From NCBI GenBank assembly GCA_026745465.1, contig JACYXH010000207.1, positions 1,025,001 through 1,089,000 on the forward strand: a stretch of 64,000 bases of DNA, given 5' to 3'. Positions 25,750 to 37,020 of the stretch are shown in pieces (position 1 is the stretch's first letter; every line of letters starts with the position of its first letter). The translations under genes and the position numbers were made by a program. The notes beneath the pieces were generated by a model. The model did no database searches. It saw nothing but the letters and a program-made list of their open reading frames with translations, and was not told the DNA's origin. This DNA is from Lota lota. Lineage: Eukaryota > Chordata > Actinopteri > Gadiformes > Lotidae.

Positions 25750-26920
25750 AATGGAGTTGAAGCAGAAAGAAAATCTCCACTTCAATGACTGACCCTGAAG
25801 AGACTTGGTAGCTTTGTGGATAACGTTTGAGGGGTCGTTTGAACGGAACGGTGGCAGAAAAGGGGGAAAATGAATTATCGATTCTAATTACACAGGCCTG
25901 CGATTCGTCTCCTCGTGTGCGCGGCGCGTTTTAGGCTCGGGTGTCATTGGAGACTGTTTATTGGGAAAGGCCGAGACATTCACATCGATGCCGCAATCTG
26001 CGCTCTTTAGCAATGAGAGCTGTTAGCATTGATCCTTTGGTTAGTATTAAAGCTAAATGATAGTTAAGAAGGATTTCAACAACCATAGCATCGCTCTCTT
26101 AAAGACCTTCCCCAAGCTGTATTGCATCTTTTCATGGGGGTTGTATAAAGAAAATGCTCATGCTTTATGTTTTAGTAAGTATTCTTCACTTCTGTCTTCA
26201 AAGTACTGCTTCGTAACAAGGTTTCTCTGTGAGTCACATTCAAAGGGCTTGTGCATATTACCATAAAGCAAAGCTACCTGAAAACCTGGAGAATGAAATA
26301 CAGCCATCCACTTTCTTTTCAGTGATTCCACAGAAGTGTATATCTTAACAAGATGGAAACCACCACGCCACTAACCAAATCCTTCCTATTAGGAATGGTG
26401 CAAAACTGAAAATAAAACCTTAACCCACATTATGTTCCTCTGCCGTTTACTACTCTTTTACATAGCGTCTTCCTCTAAGTCGCTCGGTTTTCAAGACATA
26501 TGCTTCTTCACATTCAACATGTGGTCTTGGCTGGCTGCTGCTGGTTTATAATGGAAACGAGTGGCACTCCCTCAGATTACTGATAAGAGCAGAGTAGATT
26601 CCTCTGCTTGAGAATGATCAGCGTGTCTCAAACAAACCCACTGAACAGACACAAACACAGGGGTACAAACAGAATTGCAATTGCAAATAAAGTGCAAATA
26701 CGAGCCAATAATGGCTACCTTCCTGCTCACCGGCCAGTACCCCATCACCACAGACAATATTTATTTTTAAACTAAGTGATTAAAAAATGTATTACTACTC
26801 TTTTACTGTATAACTACGATGTATATCAATGATGGTACCCATTGCAGTCCTTACCATCCCTGGAAGGAGGGATCCCCCACTCTGCGTTCCTTCTCAATAT
26901 TTTTGTCTTGCCCTCTTGGG
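25746..26920. other. Unassigned non-coding stretch
   Basis: Nothing recognisable. The block at about 25880-26050 is compact, repeat-free sequence that could be conserved non-coding DNA. Confidence 0.4.
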
Positions 26921-26933
26921 GGCTAGGGTTAGG

Positions 26934-27018
26934 GGTTGTCATAAATATATAGCTTGTTAAGCCCTTTGAGACTGTAATTGGAATTAAAGGCTATACAAAT
27001 AAAATTGTATTGAACTGA
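26934..27018 (+). mobile_element. 3' tail of a fish non-LTR retrotransposon or SINE
   Basis: AAGCCCTTTGAGACTGTAAT is followed by AATTAAAGGCTATACAAATA and then AAATTGTATTGAA. This is the well-known teleost tail block with the form CCCTTTGAGAC...AAAGGGCTATAnAAATAAA...TTGAATTGA. Only the tail is present. Confidence 0.65.
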
Positions 27019-28035
27019 ATGATCGTGCACCTGAAAAGGCCCCCAGGAAATGCACTCTTAAGTCATCAATTAGCTCTAGGAATCGGTTTCAAGCGGTCCA
27101 CTCAGAGACGTAACGATAGAGGAAGCCTGCCTTCATATCAATTGCTACTTTTCCAATTAATAACCCCAGCTACACAAATAAACCTACATTACCCAATTAC
27201 CGATTCAATCATGTGCAGGAAAGTGCCTCGACACTTGGATTTTACCCCTCCAATTCATCTACTCAATTTCAATCTCATGATACCCCAAAATAAACTGACT
27301 AACTGTTGCTAATCATGATCAAGATGCAGTGAGCCTACTCCCATTCACCCCCTCACATGCCAGGCAGTCTTTGAAAATTGCATGATTTTCTGTGATGGAT
27401 AGAGACCTTCAAATTCTGAGTACAAGCCCTTTTTTTCTTCCCTTTTAGTTGCAGTCAAGGTCCCTAATTCTGGGCTGTCTGTGAAATGTCTCTCTCTTTC
27501 TGTTCACAATGGATTCAGTGTTTTGATCGCAGGTCTAAAGCTGTGTGTGTGTGCGTGCGCATGTGTGTGTGTGTGTTTTATGTGCATTTATATGCATGTA
27601 TGCAGTGTAAGCATGGGAGTTATTTACAATACATTACACAACACAGCGTAGTGCCATGTGGAGCTAAAGAACACACAATAGAATGTGTGTGTGCCTGTGT
27701 GAGTGAGAGAGTGGTAAAGACAACGAAAGTCAGAGAGACAGTGAATAGGCACACGTGTGTGGGGTAGTCACTTGCCCATCACACTACCTATCTTTCAATT
27801 ATTCACATCCGAGTTTCCTGATGAAAAGGTGGGGGGAAGGGAGGGTGGTGTGGGGAGAGGGCGGGTGGGTGTGTATGCCAGTACGCACGCATACACACAA
27901 GTTCCAGGAATCTGATTGTGTTAGAGCCCCCCACCGCACCTCCGCCTATATTACCTTCTTCTTGCACCTTCCACCTGCACTCCACCCAACCCCCTTTAGT
28001 AAATTCAATCTTGTTTGCTGGCTATGCAGAAACAT

Positions 28036-28036
<1 letters not shown>
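27019..28036. other. Unassigned non-coding stretch
   Basis: A strong polypyrimidine tract ending in AG lies at about 27427-27449, but no plausible exon follows. Short degenerate GT runs occur around 27540-27580 and 27684-27760. Confidence 0.4.

Positions 28037-28098
<62 letters not shown>
28037..28098. repeat. (GT)n microsatellite
   Basis: About 31 GT units, followed by degenerate GT-rich and (GAGC)n text to about 28280. Confidence 0.95.
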
Positions 28099-28100
<2 letters not shown>

Positions 28101-28615
28101 CCTAAGTGTATTTGACTCTATTGTGTGTGTGTGTGTTTAGATCTCTGCATGTTTGTGAGTGGGAGAGAGTGATTGAGTGAGCGAGCGAGCGAGTGAGTGT
28201 GTTTCTGTGGATATTTGTGTCTGTGTGTGGATGTGTATTGGCGTTTGTGTATGTGTGTGTATGTGCCTAGTCTGTGTGAGGAGGCAAGGGAGCAGCAGAA
28301 AACTGGACACTATGTTTTGTTCTACAAAGCCTTTGAAAGGAAGTGGGGGGAGAAAAAAAAGAAGCAGTAATGAACAAACAGCAAAACAAAAACTACTTAC
28401 TCACTTACTTGGCAAATAGCCACCGTGTCTCCGTGACAACCAACCTTTAGGCCACAGGTGTCTCGTGTCATGCAACGCACCCACCGGCGAGATCAAGGGA
28501 AGATGTGGGATGAGGAAGACGAGGAGGAGAGCGGACGAGGACAAAGGACGATAGGGAAGAGCACCTGTGAAGCGAGGGACAAGGAGGAAATTGACGTTGA
28601 GGACTTGAGGGCGGT

Positions 28616-28680
28616 GTGTGGGCGGGCGGGCGGGCGGGGGGGGGGGGGGGGTTGGGGGCGAGGGAGCGGTGGTGGCGGTG
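28616..28680. repeat. (GGGC)n and poly(G) tract
   Basis: Four or five GGGC units run into G16 (28636-28651) and further G-rich sequence. It could form G-quadruplexes on the plus strand. Confidence 0.93.
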
Positions 28681-29356
28681 GCCAGGAGGTCAGAGGGGTG
28701 TCTCTTAAAGAGAAGCGGAAGAGGCCAAGATAGAGAGACGTGCGCAGGTGCGACCGAAGACGATTAGCGGTGTACAATGAGGTGCGTGAGAAGGGAGAAA
28801 ACAGACGAGGGGTCGAGGGTCGATGAAAAGAAGGAAAAAAGAAAGAAAGCCAAACGACCTCGTCTCACTGCGAGGGAGGTAGCATGAATGAAGGGGGAAG
28901 GTTAAAAGCCGGAATCGACCGGTGAGTGCAGCCAATGTGCACCAGCGGGTCTATTGTGTCCGAACCACTATCCACAGGCAGCATGGCGCAGCTGCAATAG
29001 GGGAGTCCTTATTGGCTAGTCAATACTAGGACAGACGGGGGGGTGGGGAGGGGGGGTACAACAGGACCATTCGTCGGCCCTTCCTATCCCTGTGGTCATT
29101 CTGTTTCTCTCCAAATTCTTCTCTCTCCTCCCCTCTGTCTGCCTACCATCTCTCTCTTCCTCAATTTTTTTTTTGATATTTATTATTTATTTTTGGCCAC
29201 TATCTTTCCTTCGTTTTACGTTCTCCGACTTATCACCTCTCCCCCACGATGCTGTCTCTTTTGGCCCCTTTCTTCATTCTTCACCTCACTATCGCTCCTA
29301 CCTTTTTCCCTTCTTCAGTTTCTTTTACTTTTCTTTCCTCCGAGGTGTCACTGCAG

Positions 29357-29443
29357 ACAGCTGCATACCACCAGGGGATCAGATTCATCTGAGGAGACTC
29401 CGAGTCGCTCTGCAAGATACCAGCGCGCACGCGGAGATTTCAG
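29357..29443 (+). other. Candidate 87-bp coding exon (unassigned)
   Basis: The segment is bounded by CTGCAG on the left, after a long pyrimidine-rich tract (about 29270-29350), and by the donor TTTCAG|GTGAGA on the right. An alternative acceptor AG at 29359-29360 would give 83 bp. Two of three frames are open across it. One reads IPPGDQIHLRRLRVALQDTS. At 87 bp (29 codons) the exon would be symmetric and could be skipped without a frame change. I recognise no protein family. Splice-like flanks occur by chance in pyrimidine-rich DNA, so this is a candidate only. Confidence 0.3.
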
Positions 29444-29993
29444 GTGAGACAAAGAAGGAAGGATTGGGGGAAGGAATGCCAGGGTTGAAGGAAGAACCCT
29501 GGCATCCATCTTAGAGTCAAAGAAAAGAAGGAAAAAAGACAGATTATGTACCCTTCACATCACGTTAGTCCCCACCACGCTCCCAACCCTGTCCCGTCTC
29601 CTGTAAAAAACAGACGGGTTACCTGTCTCACAAAACATGCCCTTGACAGTGACACCACGCGACACCTCCTTAGCGCGTGATTGACGCGCCGCCGCGCCAT
29701 CTCGCCTGACATTCCTGGTGACAGCCAATGTTTGTGAGACACATGTCTGGCTCCACGGGTGACAGGACGCCATGCATCATAACACGCAAATCAACAAGAC
29801 TTTGACACGCGTGGACAGGGCACCTGTTTTTATTTTTTTTTTTTTCGCGACAATCTCCCCACACACGCGCGCACAACCTCATTTCACATAACATCCATAC
29901 AGAAATATGCATTATACATATACTACACCATTTCCTTCCTTAGTATTTTCATGTCTTTAATGCAAAAACACACACTCACACAGACACACACAC

Positions 29994-29997
<4 letters not shown>
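29444..29997. other. Unassigned non-coding stretch
   Basis: CpG-containing sequence at 29660-29710 (GCGCGTGATTGACGCGCC and nearby). A T12 run lies near 29834. No gene seen. Confidence 0.4.
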
Positions 29998-30033
<36 letters not shown>

Positions 30034-30062
30034 GCACGCACCCACCCAGGCACGCACACACC
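29998..30062. repeat. (CA)n passing into (CACG)n/(CGCA)n
   Basis: About 15 CA units followed by CGCA and CCCA units. Confidence 0.92.
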
Positions 30063-30522
30063 TCGTCACATCTTCTCATCTTCCGAATCCGTCTCCTTCA
30101 TGGCTCATTTCCGCACTCTTTCCCTTTTTAAAAATGACACTGGCAGATATTTTCACTCAATCGGAAGGAAAAGTGCAGATATATCTCGCTGAAGCAGGGG
30201 AACCGGCCTGGAAATTATATTGGCCTGTCAAAGCAGCTTTGACTTCTTCCCGCCAGACGTGACATTTCGGGGACGATTCCTCGAGATACCAAATTTCACT
30301 TACTTCCCCTACATTTTGTGCTGGCACACTCAGCTATGCATTTTGAATGCACTCCTGTACTATTTATTCCCATTGATACTGGTACGTACAAACCTAATGG
30401 CCTCTGTGGAACTCTTAGGGCCCTTCTGTGGCGTAGCCATTAGTCTGCAACTGAAATCTACAAAAGGTCTCAAGTACTATCCTTGACACTTTCCAACAAG
30501 AAAAACGCTGTTGAGAGGTGGA

Positions 30523-30560
30523 GGGGGGGGGGGGGGGGGGGGGGGCAGGGGGGAAGGGTG
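30523..30560. repeat. Poly(G) tract, G23
   Basis: About 23 G, then CA and GGGGGG. Confidence 0.94.
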
Positions 30561-31078
30561 TTGTGATGAGACTTAATACTAGCTAGCCTCTCAGTGCAGA
30601 GCTATAGGCTACTTTAAAAGGTTCTTTTTTATTTTCCTCGGCTAAAATTTGTGGCAGAGACAGTGAGGAGGAAAGAGCTAGTTAGGGAAGCGAGGCAGAT
30701 ACAGATGGCTTACTTTAAGGTAAATACGCCAGACTTTCTCCCCAGACTAGTGGATTACGAGATAATAATAATACAATGTAAGCACAGTTCACGTTGCTTA
30801 TGAGTTCACGAGTTCTATGTAAAGGTTAATTTACACAAACCAAGATGAGGATTTATCACCAATAGTGCACTTCAGTCATTTACTAATCTAAAGATAAATG
30901 ATTCAGCCGGCTTTTACTCTAATCCACAGCGCAGTGGTTGCCATAACGACGTTACGTGTTACACATCCAACATGCATATCTGAGAATCAGACCTCTATTT
31001 TAAAACGGAAAAACTTTTTGAGTGAAATGCACATTAACTTTATTTTATTTCATAAGGTGCATGGTGCGGGCTCCTTTT
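30561..31078. other. Unassigned left flank of the BEL/Pao element
   Basis: Unique sequence. It does not continue the LTR homology seen at 31079-31116, so the rest of the 3' LTR is missing or too diverged to see. Confidence 0.5.
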
Positions 31079-31116
31079 CAGAACACTTAAGCAGAATGAA
31101 TGCATGGAACACTACA
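31079..31116 (-). repeat. 3' LTR stub of the BEL/Pao element
   Basis: This 38-bp stretch (plus-strand CAGAACACTTAAGCAGAATG onward) matches 36328-36364 at about 32 of 38 positions with one indel. On the minus strand both copies begin TGTA. The stub is preceded on that strand by GGTGGGGAG, a plausible polypurine tract. Only this start of the LTR is recognisable. Confidence 0.72.
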
Positions 31117-31192
31117 CTCCCCACCTGATATTGAACACAATACCACTATGAAAGACTAAACACCTGGGGGTTGAGTAAAAGTATATTTAACC

Positions 31193-31790
31193 CTAGTGGG
31201 ATATGAGGACCACCACCTCAGGTGATGGGGTGGAGGAAGGTCTTGGAGGTCCCTCCTCTGGCGACCTTGAGCTCCAACTTCCTGACCTTACCGTCGCTTG
31301 CAGGAAGGCTTTCATGACCAATGCCATGGGCCACTGATTCCTCTTCACCTGGGTATCACGACGAAGCACTAGGTCTCCTTCCTTGATGGTGGGACGGGTC
31401 TTTTGCCACTTGGAATGACTCTGGAGAGTAGAGAGATACTCGCACCTCCACCTCTTCCAAAAGGTGTTGGCTAAGTGCTGGACTCTTCTCCATTGCTGGC
31501 GGTGTAGATCGGCATCAATGAAGCACCCTGGAGGTGGCGGAGGACTGCAGACTTTCTGGGTAAGGATCAAGGTTGGCGTAAGAAGTGATGGAGCATTTAC
31601 ATCCGTTGAGATTGTTGTCAGAGGTCTGGCGTTGGTTATGGTGGACACCTCTGCCATGATTGTAGACAGAACCTTGTGGGTAAGACAAGAAGGTTGGATC
31701 TGGGACAACATGGAATCCAGAATCCTCCTGGAGACCCCAATCATCCTCTCCCACGCACCACCTATGAGAAGAATGGGGCGGATTAAAGAT
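31193..31790 (-). pseudogene. BEL/Pao integrase, C-terminal part
   Basis: The open frame holds the block ending GGAWERMIGVSRRILDSML, which includes the glutamate of the integrase DDE triad. Next come TNARPLTTIS and the C-terminal domain (DUF5641-like) with HLANTFWKRWRCEYLSTLQ and KEGDLVLRRD. These end the Pao polyprotein. The frame is displaced from the upstream integrase core by a frameshift near 31770-31790. The stretch stays open for about 200 codons to a stop at 31193, which fits a polyprotein C-terminus. Confidence 0.88.
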
Positions 31791-32493
31791 CCATATACAG
31801 CCTTCTTCGCTAAGGAACCTGGAGACATTAGGCTCCTTGTTATCTTGTAGGAGTACTTTAAGCTCTGTGCAAGCTCCCTTGAAATTCATGCCACAGTCAG
31901 AGCAGATCATCTTCACGGGACCCCGGGTGGCAAGGAATCGATGAAGAGCGTTTATGAAGCTCGATGTGTCCATGGCCTCGATAAGCTCTATATGAACAGT
32001 ACGCACGCTGAGGCAGGTGAAGATTACTGCCCACCTCTTGCTGTTGGCAGCACCTCTGCGGGTGCGTTGAGTAGATATACTCCAAGGGCCAAACACGTCG
32101 ATGCCTACATTAGTGAAGGGCGGTTCTGTGCCGATCTGAAGGGAGGTCTGCCATCATTTGCTCGGCTGTCTCACCTCGGAGCTTGTTACACGTCACACAC
32201 TTGTGCAAATGTCTCACGATACATCTCTTGGCTCCAACGATCCAGATGCCATCAGAACGAATAGCTCCGTGAAGACCCGGCCTTGGTGCTTGACTCTCTC
32301 GTGGTAGTAGTTGATGAGTCGAGTGCCGATGTGGCTGCGACCATTGATGATGAGAGGGTGTTTCTCTTCTGCTGATAGTTGAATGATGAAGTCGGCCCCT
32401 GATTCTCAGAAGTCCTTTGCCATCGAGGACAGGATCCAACTTCCTCAATGGACTGTCTTTCGCAATGTTCATCACTTGCTTCAGACAAGACAT
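31760..32493 (-). pseudogene. BEL/Pao integrase zinc-binding and catalytic core
   Basis: From the 5' side on the minus strand, 32110-32493 carries KDSPLRKLDPVLDGKGLLRI and then the cysteine pair of the H2C2 zinc-binding domain in CVTCNKLRGE (about 32173-32196). A frameshift within it hides the histidine half. The core frame (31515-32096) has FGPWSISTQRTRRGAANSKR, WAVIFTCLSVRTVHIELIEA and SDCGMNFKGACTELK. The first aspartate (just before FGPW) and the second (SDCG) of the DDE triad are both present, while the glutamate lies in the next frame. At least two frameshifts break the domain. Confidence 0.9.
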
Positions 32494-33350
32494 CTCAGCT
32501 TGATATGCTTAGCTTTGGGCACATCTAATGATGACCTGTTTCACTTTCGACAGGTTCTCAGATGTGTGGACTTTTGGACAGTGATGCCAGCCTTTACATT
32601 TTGTGTCCTCCTTTGCAGTCTTGGCTCTGGTGGTCTCGATGATGTGGATCAGAGTGGCTGTGGCTCTGATGAGAGACTGCCAAGTAGAGAACCTTTTGAA
32701 TCGCTGAGAGCTAAGGTTTGTGTTGGTGCATGTCGTGAGGTGGGATCGAACTTCTGCGTCAGAATCTGGGTCTACGAGGTCGTAAGATGTTTCCACAGGA
32801 GTGTTTTCTTAGCAGCAGGAACTTTGGCCTGGTAAGCCAAGTGGTGTTCGAGAGTAGCGCTATAGGTACTGACCTGGTTGCTACATCCGCTGGATTCTGG
32901 CAGGTGGGTACGTAGTGCCACTGTTCAGGGCTCAAAAACGTCCTGATGCATTCTACTCTGTTACTGACGTACACATAGAACCTGTGGGTAACATTGTGAA
33001 TACAACCCAGCACAACCTCGCTGTCTGTCTGAAACCTCATGTCGTCAATCTTGACATCCAATTCTCTGGACACCAGTTCTGCGATCTCGACTGCTAGGAC
33101 TACACCTCCTAGCTCAAGCTGTGGGACTGTATGGACTGACATAGGAGCTAACTTGGCCTTCTCCCTGACAAATCCTGTGTTCCATGCCGCTGTCATCCAA
33201 CACATTCAGGTAGGCCACTGCAGTGATAGCTTTCACAGAAGCATCTGAAAAGATGTGCAGCCCCGCGCACTGGGCGTTAGAAACAGATGTACTCGTGTAG
33301 CAACGAGGAGTCTCAAAGTATTCGAGAGCTTGTAGTGAATCTTTTCAAGC
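32494..33350 (-). pseudogene. BEL/Pao RNase H and RNase H-integrase linker
   Basis: RNase H catalytic blocks are in order on the minus strand: LHIFSDAS (33243-33260), PQLELGG (about 33105), FQTDSEVVLG (about 33025) and NPADVATR (about 32885). The first block is in a different frame from the rest, and the frame is lost near 33190. Downstream, 32509-32796 holds the usual poorly conserved linker, with the block SQRFKRFSTWQSLIRATATL. A further frameshift lies near 32760-32800. Confidence 0.88.
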
Positions 33351-34005
33351 GATCCACTCTGCTTCCTTTTCAGCTGGGAGGGGCTCGTCCCAGTCAACGG
33401 TATCGTGGGTGAGTTCTCTCAGCAGGAACTTTCCTTGTATGGAGATCTGAGCTGCTAGACCAAGTGGATCGAACAAACTGTTCACAGTAGCAAGCACACC
33501 TCTGCGTGTGAAGGGCTTTTTGGTGCTGGCAACCCGGAAGGTGAATGTATCGTTGCTCAGGTCCCAGTTTAATCCTAGACTGCACTGTATTGGAGGAGAA
33601 TCCAATTCTAGGTAGAGGTCCTTCAAGTCCTTGGCGTACTCAGAGGATGGAAATGCTTGCATAACTGCAATACAGTTGAATGCAATCTTGTGGAGGTGTA
33701 GGTTGGACATACTTAGCATACCTCATGCTGCTTTGAGTAAGCTGACGGCTTCAGTTACGGAGGGCAGAGATTTGAGGCCATCGTCCACATAGAAGTCTTT
33801 ATGTATGAACTCCTTTGCTGCACTGCCAAACTCATCTTCTCCATGTAGAGCAGCTCGTCTGAGGCCGTAGGTTGCTACCGCTGGAGAGGGGCTGTTGCCA
33901 AATACGTGGACCCGCATCCGGTATTTGACAACCTCATCCATAGGGTCGTTGTTCTTAAACCATAAGAATCAGAGGAAGTTCCTGTGATCTTCCCTCACGA
34001 TGAAA
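33345..34005 (-). pseudogene. BEL/Pao reverse transcriptase, C-terminal part
   Basis: The fragment starts abruptly at GEDHRNFL (about 33995), has an in-frame TGA right after it, and continues FLWFKNNDP, YRMRVHVFGNSPSPAVATYG and FIHKDFYVDDGLKS. The active-site YVDD is intact at about 33779-33797. After another TGA (33723-33725) the thumb-like region follows with PPIQCSLGLNWDLSNDTFTF and GVLATVNSLFDPLGLAAQIS. A third in-frame TGA at about 33342-33344 follows EAEWIA. The protease and the first half of the RT, roughly 400 residues in intact relatives, are absent because of the deletion at about 34005. Confidence 0.92.
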
Positions 34006-34039
34006 GAGGAAGATTTTAGAGCAGGAGCGTGGGCCGTTG

Positions 34040-35650
34040 TTTTCTCCACAGACCTCCGTACACGTGGTGTTCACGGTAGGGGATGGTTCACGCATCTCCT
34101 CCCCGCCATTTTCTGATTCAGGGGTCCGGCTATTCCATGGAGCTGGTCCAGGGTGAAGAGCTGCTATGTGCCTGTCACTGTTGCACTCTTTACACTGAAC
34201 TGCGATTTTACAATATTTGGCAAGATGTTTGCTTTAAGAACAATATCTAAAACATATCCCAGCTTCTTTGAAAAACATATTGCATTCTTCGATGGTTTTG
34301 GTTCTAAATCCTCTACAATGTTTAAGGGGGTAAGGCTTATTGTGGATAGGGCATTGCCTACTGACATCCGGGCTAGCACTGGGTGTCTCTGTAGTGTCAG
34401 AGTCAGACATAGACGAGACCTCTGTCCTGTGTGAGGAAATTAAGTTTCTGGAGCTACTCATCTTCTTTACTGCGTTGTCTGGCTTCGTTTTTGTGGCAGC
34501 TGAAGAAGACAGGAAGAAACTTGGGTCGTTGTGGATGTGGGCCTCTCTGCAGACGAAGTCGGCAAAGTAGGCAAATGGTGGGAAATGCACCTTGTGGTGT
34601 AGCTTGTACTTACTCCTATGAGAGATCCATTTTTCTTGGGAGACTGAATGGCAACTTCTCCACTATGGGGTTTAGGCCTCTAGCGGTGTCTAGGCAAGTC
34701 AGCCCAGGTAAATTGCCCTCTAGCCGTGCTGATTCTAGCTCTTTTAGCAGGTCACCGAGTTCTCTGAGCTTCTGAGGATCCTTGTTGATCTTAGGAAACT
34801 TCTCCACTCTGTCGAAGAGAGGCTTCTCGATCATCTCTGGCGACCCATAACACTCCTAATGGCGAGACCACGCCATTTTCAGGCCTTGAGTTGAGTTGTT
34901 GACGTGGACAGCTCTAATCCTCTTGACGTGTGCTGAAGACTGCGGGCTTACCCACTTAGTTAGCAGATCGAGCTCTTCGCTGCAGGTAAGTTCTGTTCTT
35001 TCAATGGAGTTTAGGAAGCTTGACCTCCATGCCCAGTAGCTTTCAGGTTGATCGTTGAATTTGGTGAGACCGGAGCTCAGCAGTTGCCGCCAAGCGAGGA
35101 GTCTAGCGATATCGCCAAACCCTGTACGGTCGGCAGAGGGAGTATGAGGAGCTTGTCTGTGGAGAGTGGATGAGACTGGTCGATGTGACCTCATGGGGTA
35201 GAAGCCGTTAGGGTTACCATCAGGGTCTGGCTTCACTAGTTGGGTAGTTGTAATATGTGGTCTCGTTCTGTTGAGACCACCATTGGAGAGGTCTGGAGTG
35301 GCACTGTTGGAGGCTGTAGGATTATATTGCTGAGGTTGACGCGATGCGCTGGGTCAGTGAGCGTAGGCTCAGGGGCTGCTCTGCAATGACACTCAACGTA
35401 CTCGTTGGTTCTTTCTTGTAGAGATTGAAGTGGGAGAGATCCAATGTTTGAGGCTCTGGAGTCTCTCGAATTCTGCTGCTGATGACTCGAGCGCCGCAAT
35501 CTCTTTGTCTAGGTTTAACGTGGCGAGGGCAGCATCCATCCGAGCTTTTTCTAATAATAGTTCGTTTTCTTTCTGAACGAACGCTGTGCAGGCACGTGCA
35601 GCTAACACTTTAGCCCGTGCTTTAGCTGCAGCTAAGCTAGCAGAAGACAT
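34040..35650 (-). pseudogene. BEL/Pao gag, broken
   Basis: The frame starts at ATG 35650 with an alanine/lysine-rich coiled-coil segment (LAAAKARAKVLAARA). It continues in other frames through the DUF1759 core (LLSSGLTKFNDQPESYWAWR; ERTELTCSEELDLLTKWV). The C-terminal zinc-finger region has CPIHNKPYPLKHCRGFRTK, then GICFRYC and KECNSDRHIAALHPGPAPW. Damage seen: frameshifts near 35400-35500, at about 35236 and at about 34612, a TAG at 34856-34858, and a TAA at about 34231-34233 inside the first zinc knuckle, where the expected second cysteine is Y. The second knuckle keeps its C-x2-C-x4-H-x4-H spacing. The gag-protease junction (RSCSKIF) is directly followed by the deletion. Confidence 0.88.
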
Positions 35651-35869
35651 TTGTGAGCTTGAGCTGGAGCTGCCAGCTACAGACCTAATAACATAGCTCT
35701 CCTCTGCTGATGGAGCTGCCTGCTGTTCTTCTGTGGGTTGAGTAGCATGGAGCCGCTAATGAAGAGTGCTTCTCTTGTTGTGTGTCTGCTGCGTAGAACC
35801 CGCTGTGATGCTGTTTTTTCACTATTCTGGCACCTGACCGCATAGCGAGGCACACATCGCCAGATAGCT

Positions 35870-36364
35870 AAACGCTCTAACTTGACTAAAGTAGCACTTG
35901 ATAGCTCCAATGACGAGGCAACATAAAGTCCTTTGTCAACGTGCACTTGTACGTCCGTTTATTGAAGATAGTGTTTCCTTATGGTCAAGTTGTTTTGATC
36001 ATGTGAAACTGAAATAAACCAATGCAAAATGACTATGAAATATAAATAAATGTACAAGGAATACAAGGAAATATGAGCAGAAATAATTTCTATAAACATA
36101 GATGAACTAATGTACTCACAATCAAAGCTTCTCCATGGCTTACACAGGCAGATGGAGCCAGATGAACAGAGAGACCTTAATTTAACTTGCTTTACAGGAA
36201 AATGGCTGTTAACCTCTGAACTGATCAGGAGACTAACAACAACGTGACTTTAAACAACCAATGAGAACGCAAACATCTAAATTAACAGGAATAGGCTGCA
36301 TTCTACTTACTGGCCTGTGGGGGGTTCCAGAACACTTAAACGAATGAATGCATGTAACATTACA
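35870..36364 (-). repeat. 5' LTR of the BEL/Pao element (inner edge approximate)
   Basis: On the minus strand the LTR starts TGTAATGTTACATGC at 36364. An AATAAA signal lies at 35958-35963 (plus-strand TTTATT), marking R. The U5 end is not definable by eye because the 3' LTR is truncated; 35870 is an estimate. No target-site duplication can be tested for the same reason. Confidence 0.6.
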
Positions 36365-37020
36365 CCCTGATTCATATAAAAGAGACCAGACGTCTCCATC
36401 TTATTCACAAGTTATTCTAGGCTCCCATTAATTGTATGTTTTTTAACATCTTCGGGTGACTTCTCAGGGAGGGATTACATCACTTCCGGTTGGGCTAGAA
36501 CCACCAAATTGATAATCTTGTATGTCCTTTAGGCCCTCTAAAACACCCAATGTCTTTAGCTCATTCCCAAGTGTAGATTGGGTTGAGAAGGGATGGAGCG
36601 TCATCTGTTCCGCCTAAGTACAATTTATGCTCAATCCTAGAAACTGCTGAACTACTGGATAAAAACCCCACTATGCTTTGACCAGTCACAGATCAGGCAG
36701 GGATTTACCACAGGGCAAACCTTGCAATCTGCCCTTGCGATAGTTTGACCTCATAAGAACGGGCCTACATAGATGTATACAGGTAAAGAGGTTTACTAAA
36801 AGAGAGTTGAACAGGTTAAGCTAAAACATGCACAAGAAGGAAAGTTTTACTCTTTACTTCTTCATCTTTGGAATCAACGTATCTTTAAACTACTTCTCAC
36901 TCCCGGGACGTCTCATATGTATCATTTCCCCAGTAGGGGTTTTGCTCCAGTCAAATAACATCTGCTAACTTCTGTCAAACACGCCTTGCACTCTAGGATT
37001 AGCCTGTACCCTAGCCCTAT
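36365..37020. other. Unassigned stretch right of the BEL/Pao element
   Basis: Nothing recognisable on either strand. Confidence 0.45.

Larger units (their letters stand above)
31079..36364 (-). mobile_element. BEL/Pao LTR retrotransposon, defective
   Basis: About 5.3 kb on the minus strand, in the order 5' LTR, gag, [deletion], partial reverse transcriptase, RNase H, integrase with C-terminal domain, 3' LTR stub. The group is shown by the protein content: a gag of the DUF1759 type with CPIHNKPYPLKHCRGF and paired zinc knuckles, the RT motif YVDD within a KEFIHKDFYVDDGL context, and the Pao-type integrase with a SDCG block and a WERMIG block. All are typical of fish BEL/Pao. Direct-repeat remnants at both ends (31079-31116 and 36328-36364) mark the outer LTR parts. 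Several stops, frameshifts and one large internal deletion make it non-functional. Confidence 0.93.

Noticed and set aside
27427-27450. Strong polypyrimidine tract ending TTTTAG, as in a 3' splice site
   Set aside because: No plausible exon with a good donor and an open frame follows.
31464-33250. Plus-strand open frames across the BEL/Pao element
   Set aside because: They are reverse-strand shadows of the minus-strand pol remnant, whose motifs are clear.
31079-36364. Endogenous retrovirus with env
   Set aside because: The pol type is BEL/Pao, not vertebrate retrovirus. Only about 75 bp separates the integrase C-terminus from the LTR stub, and no envelope-like frame is present.
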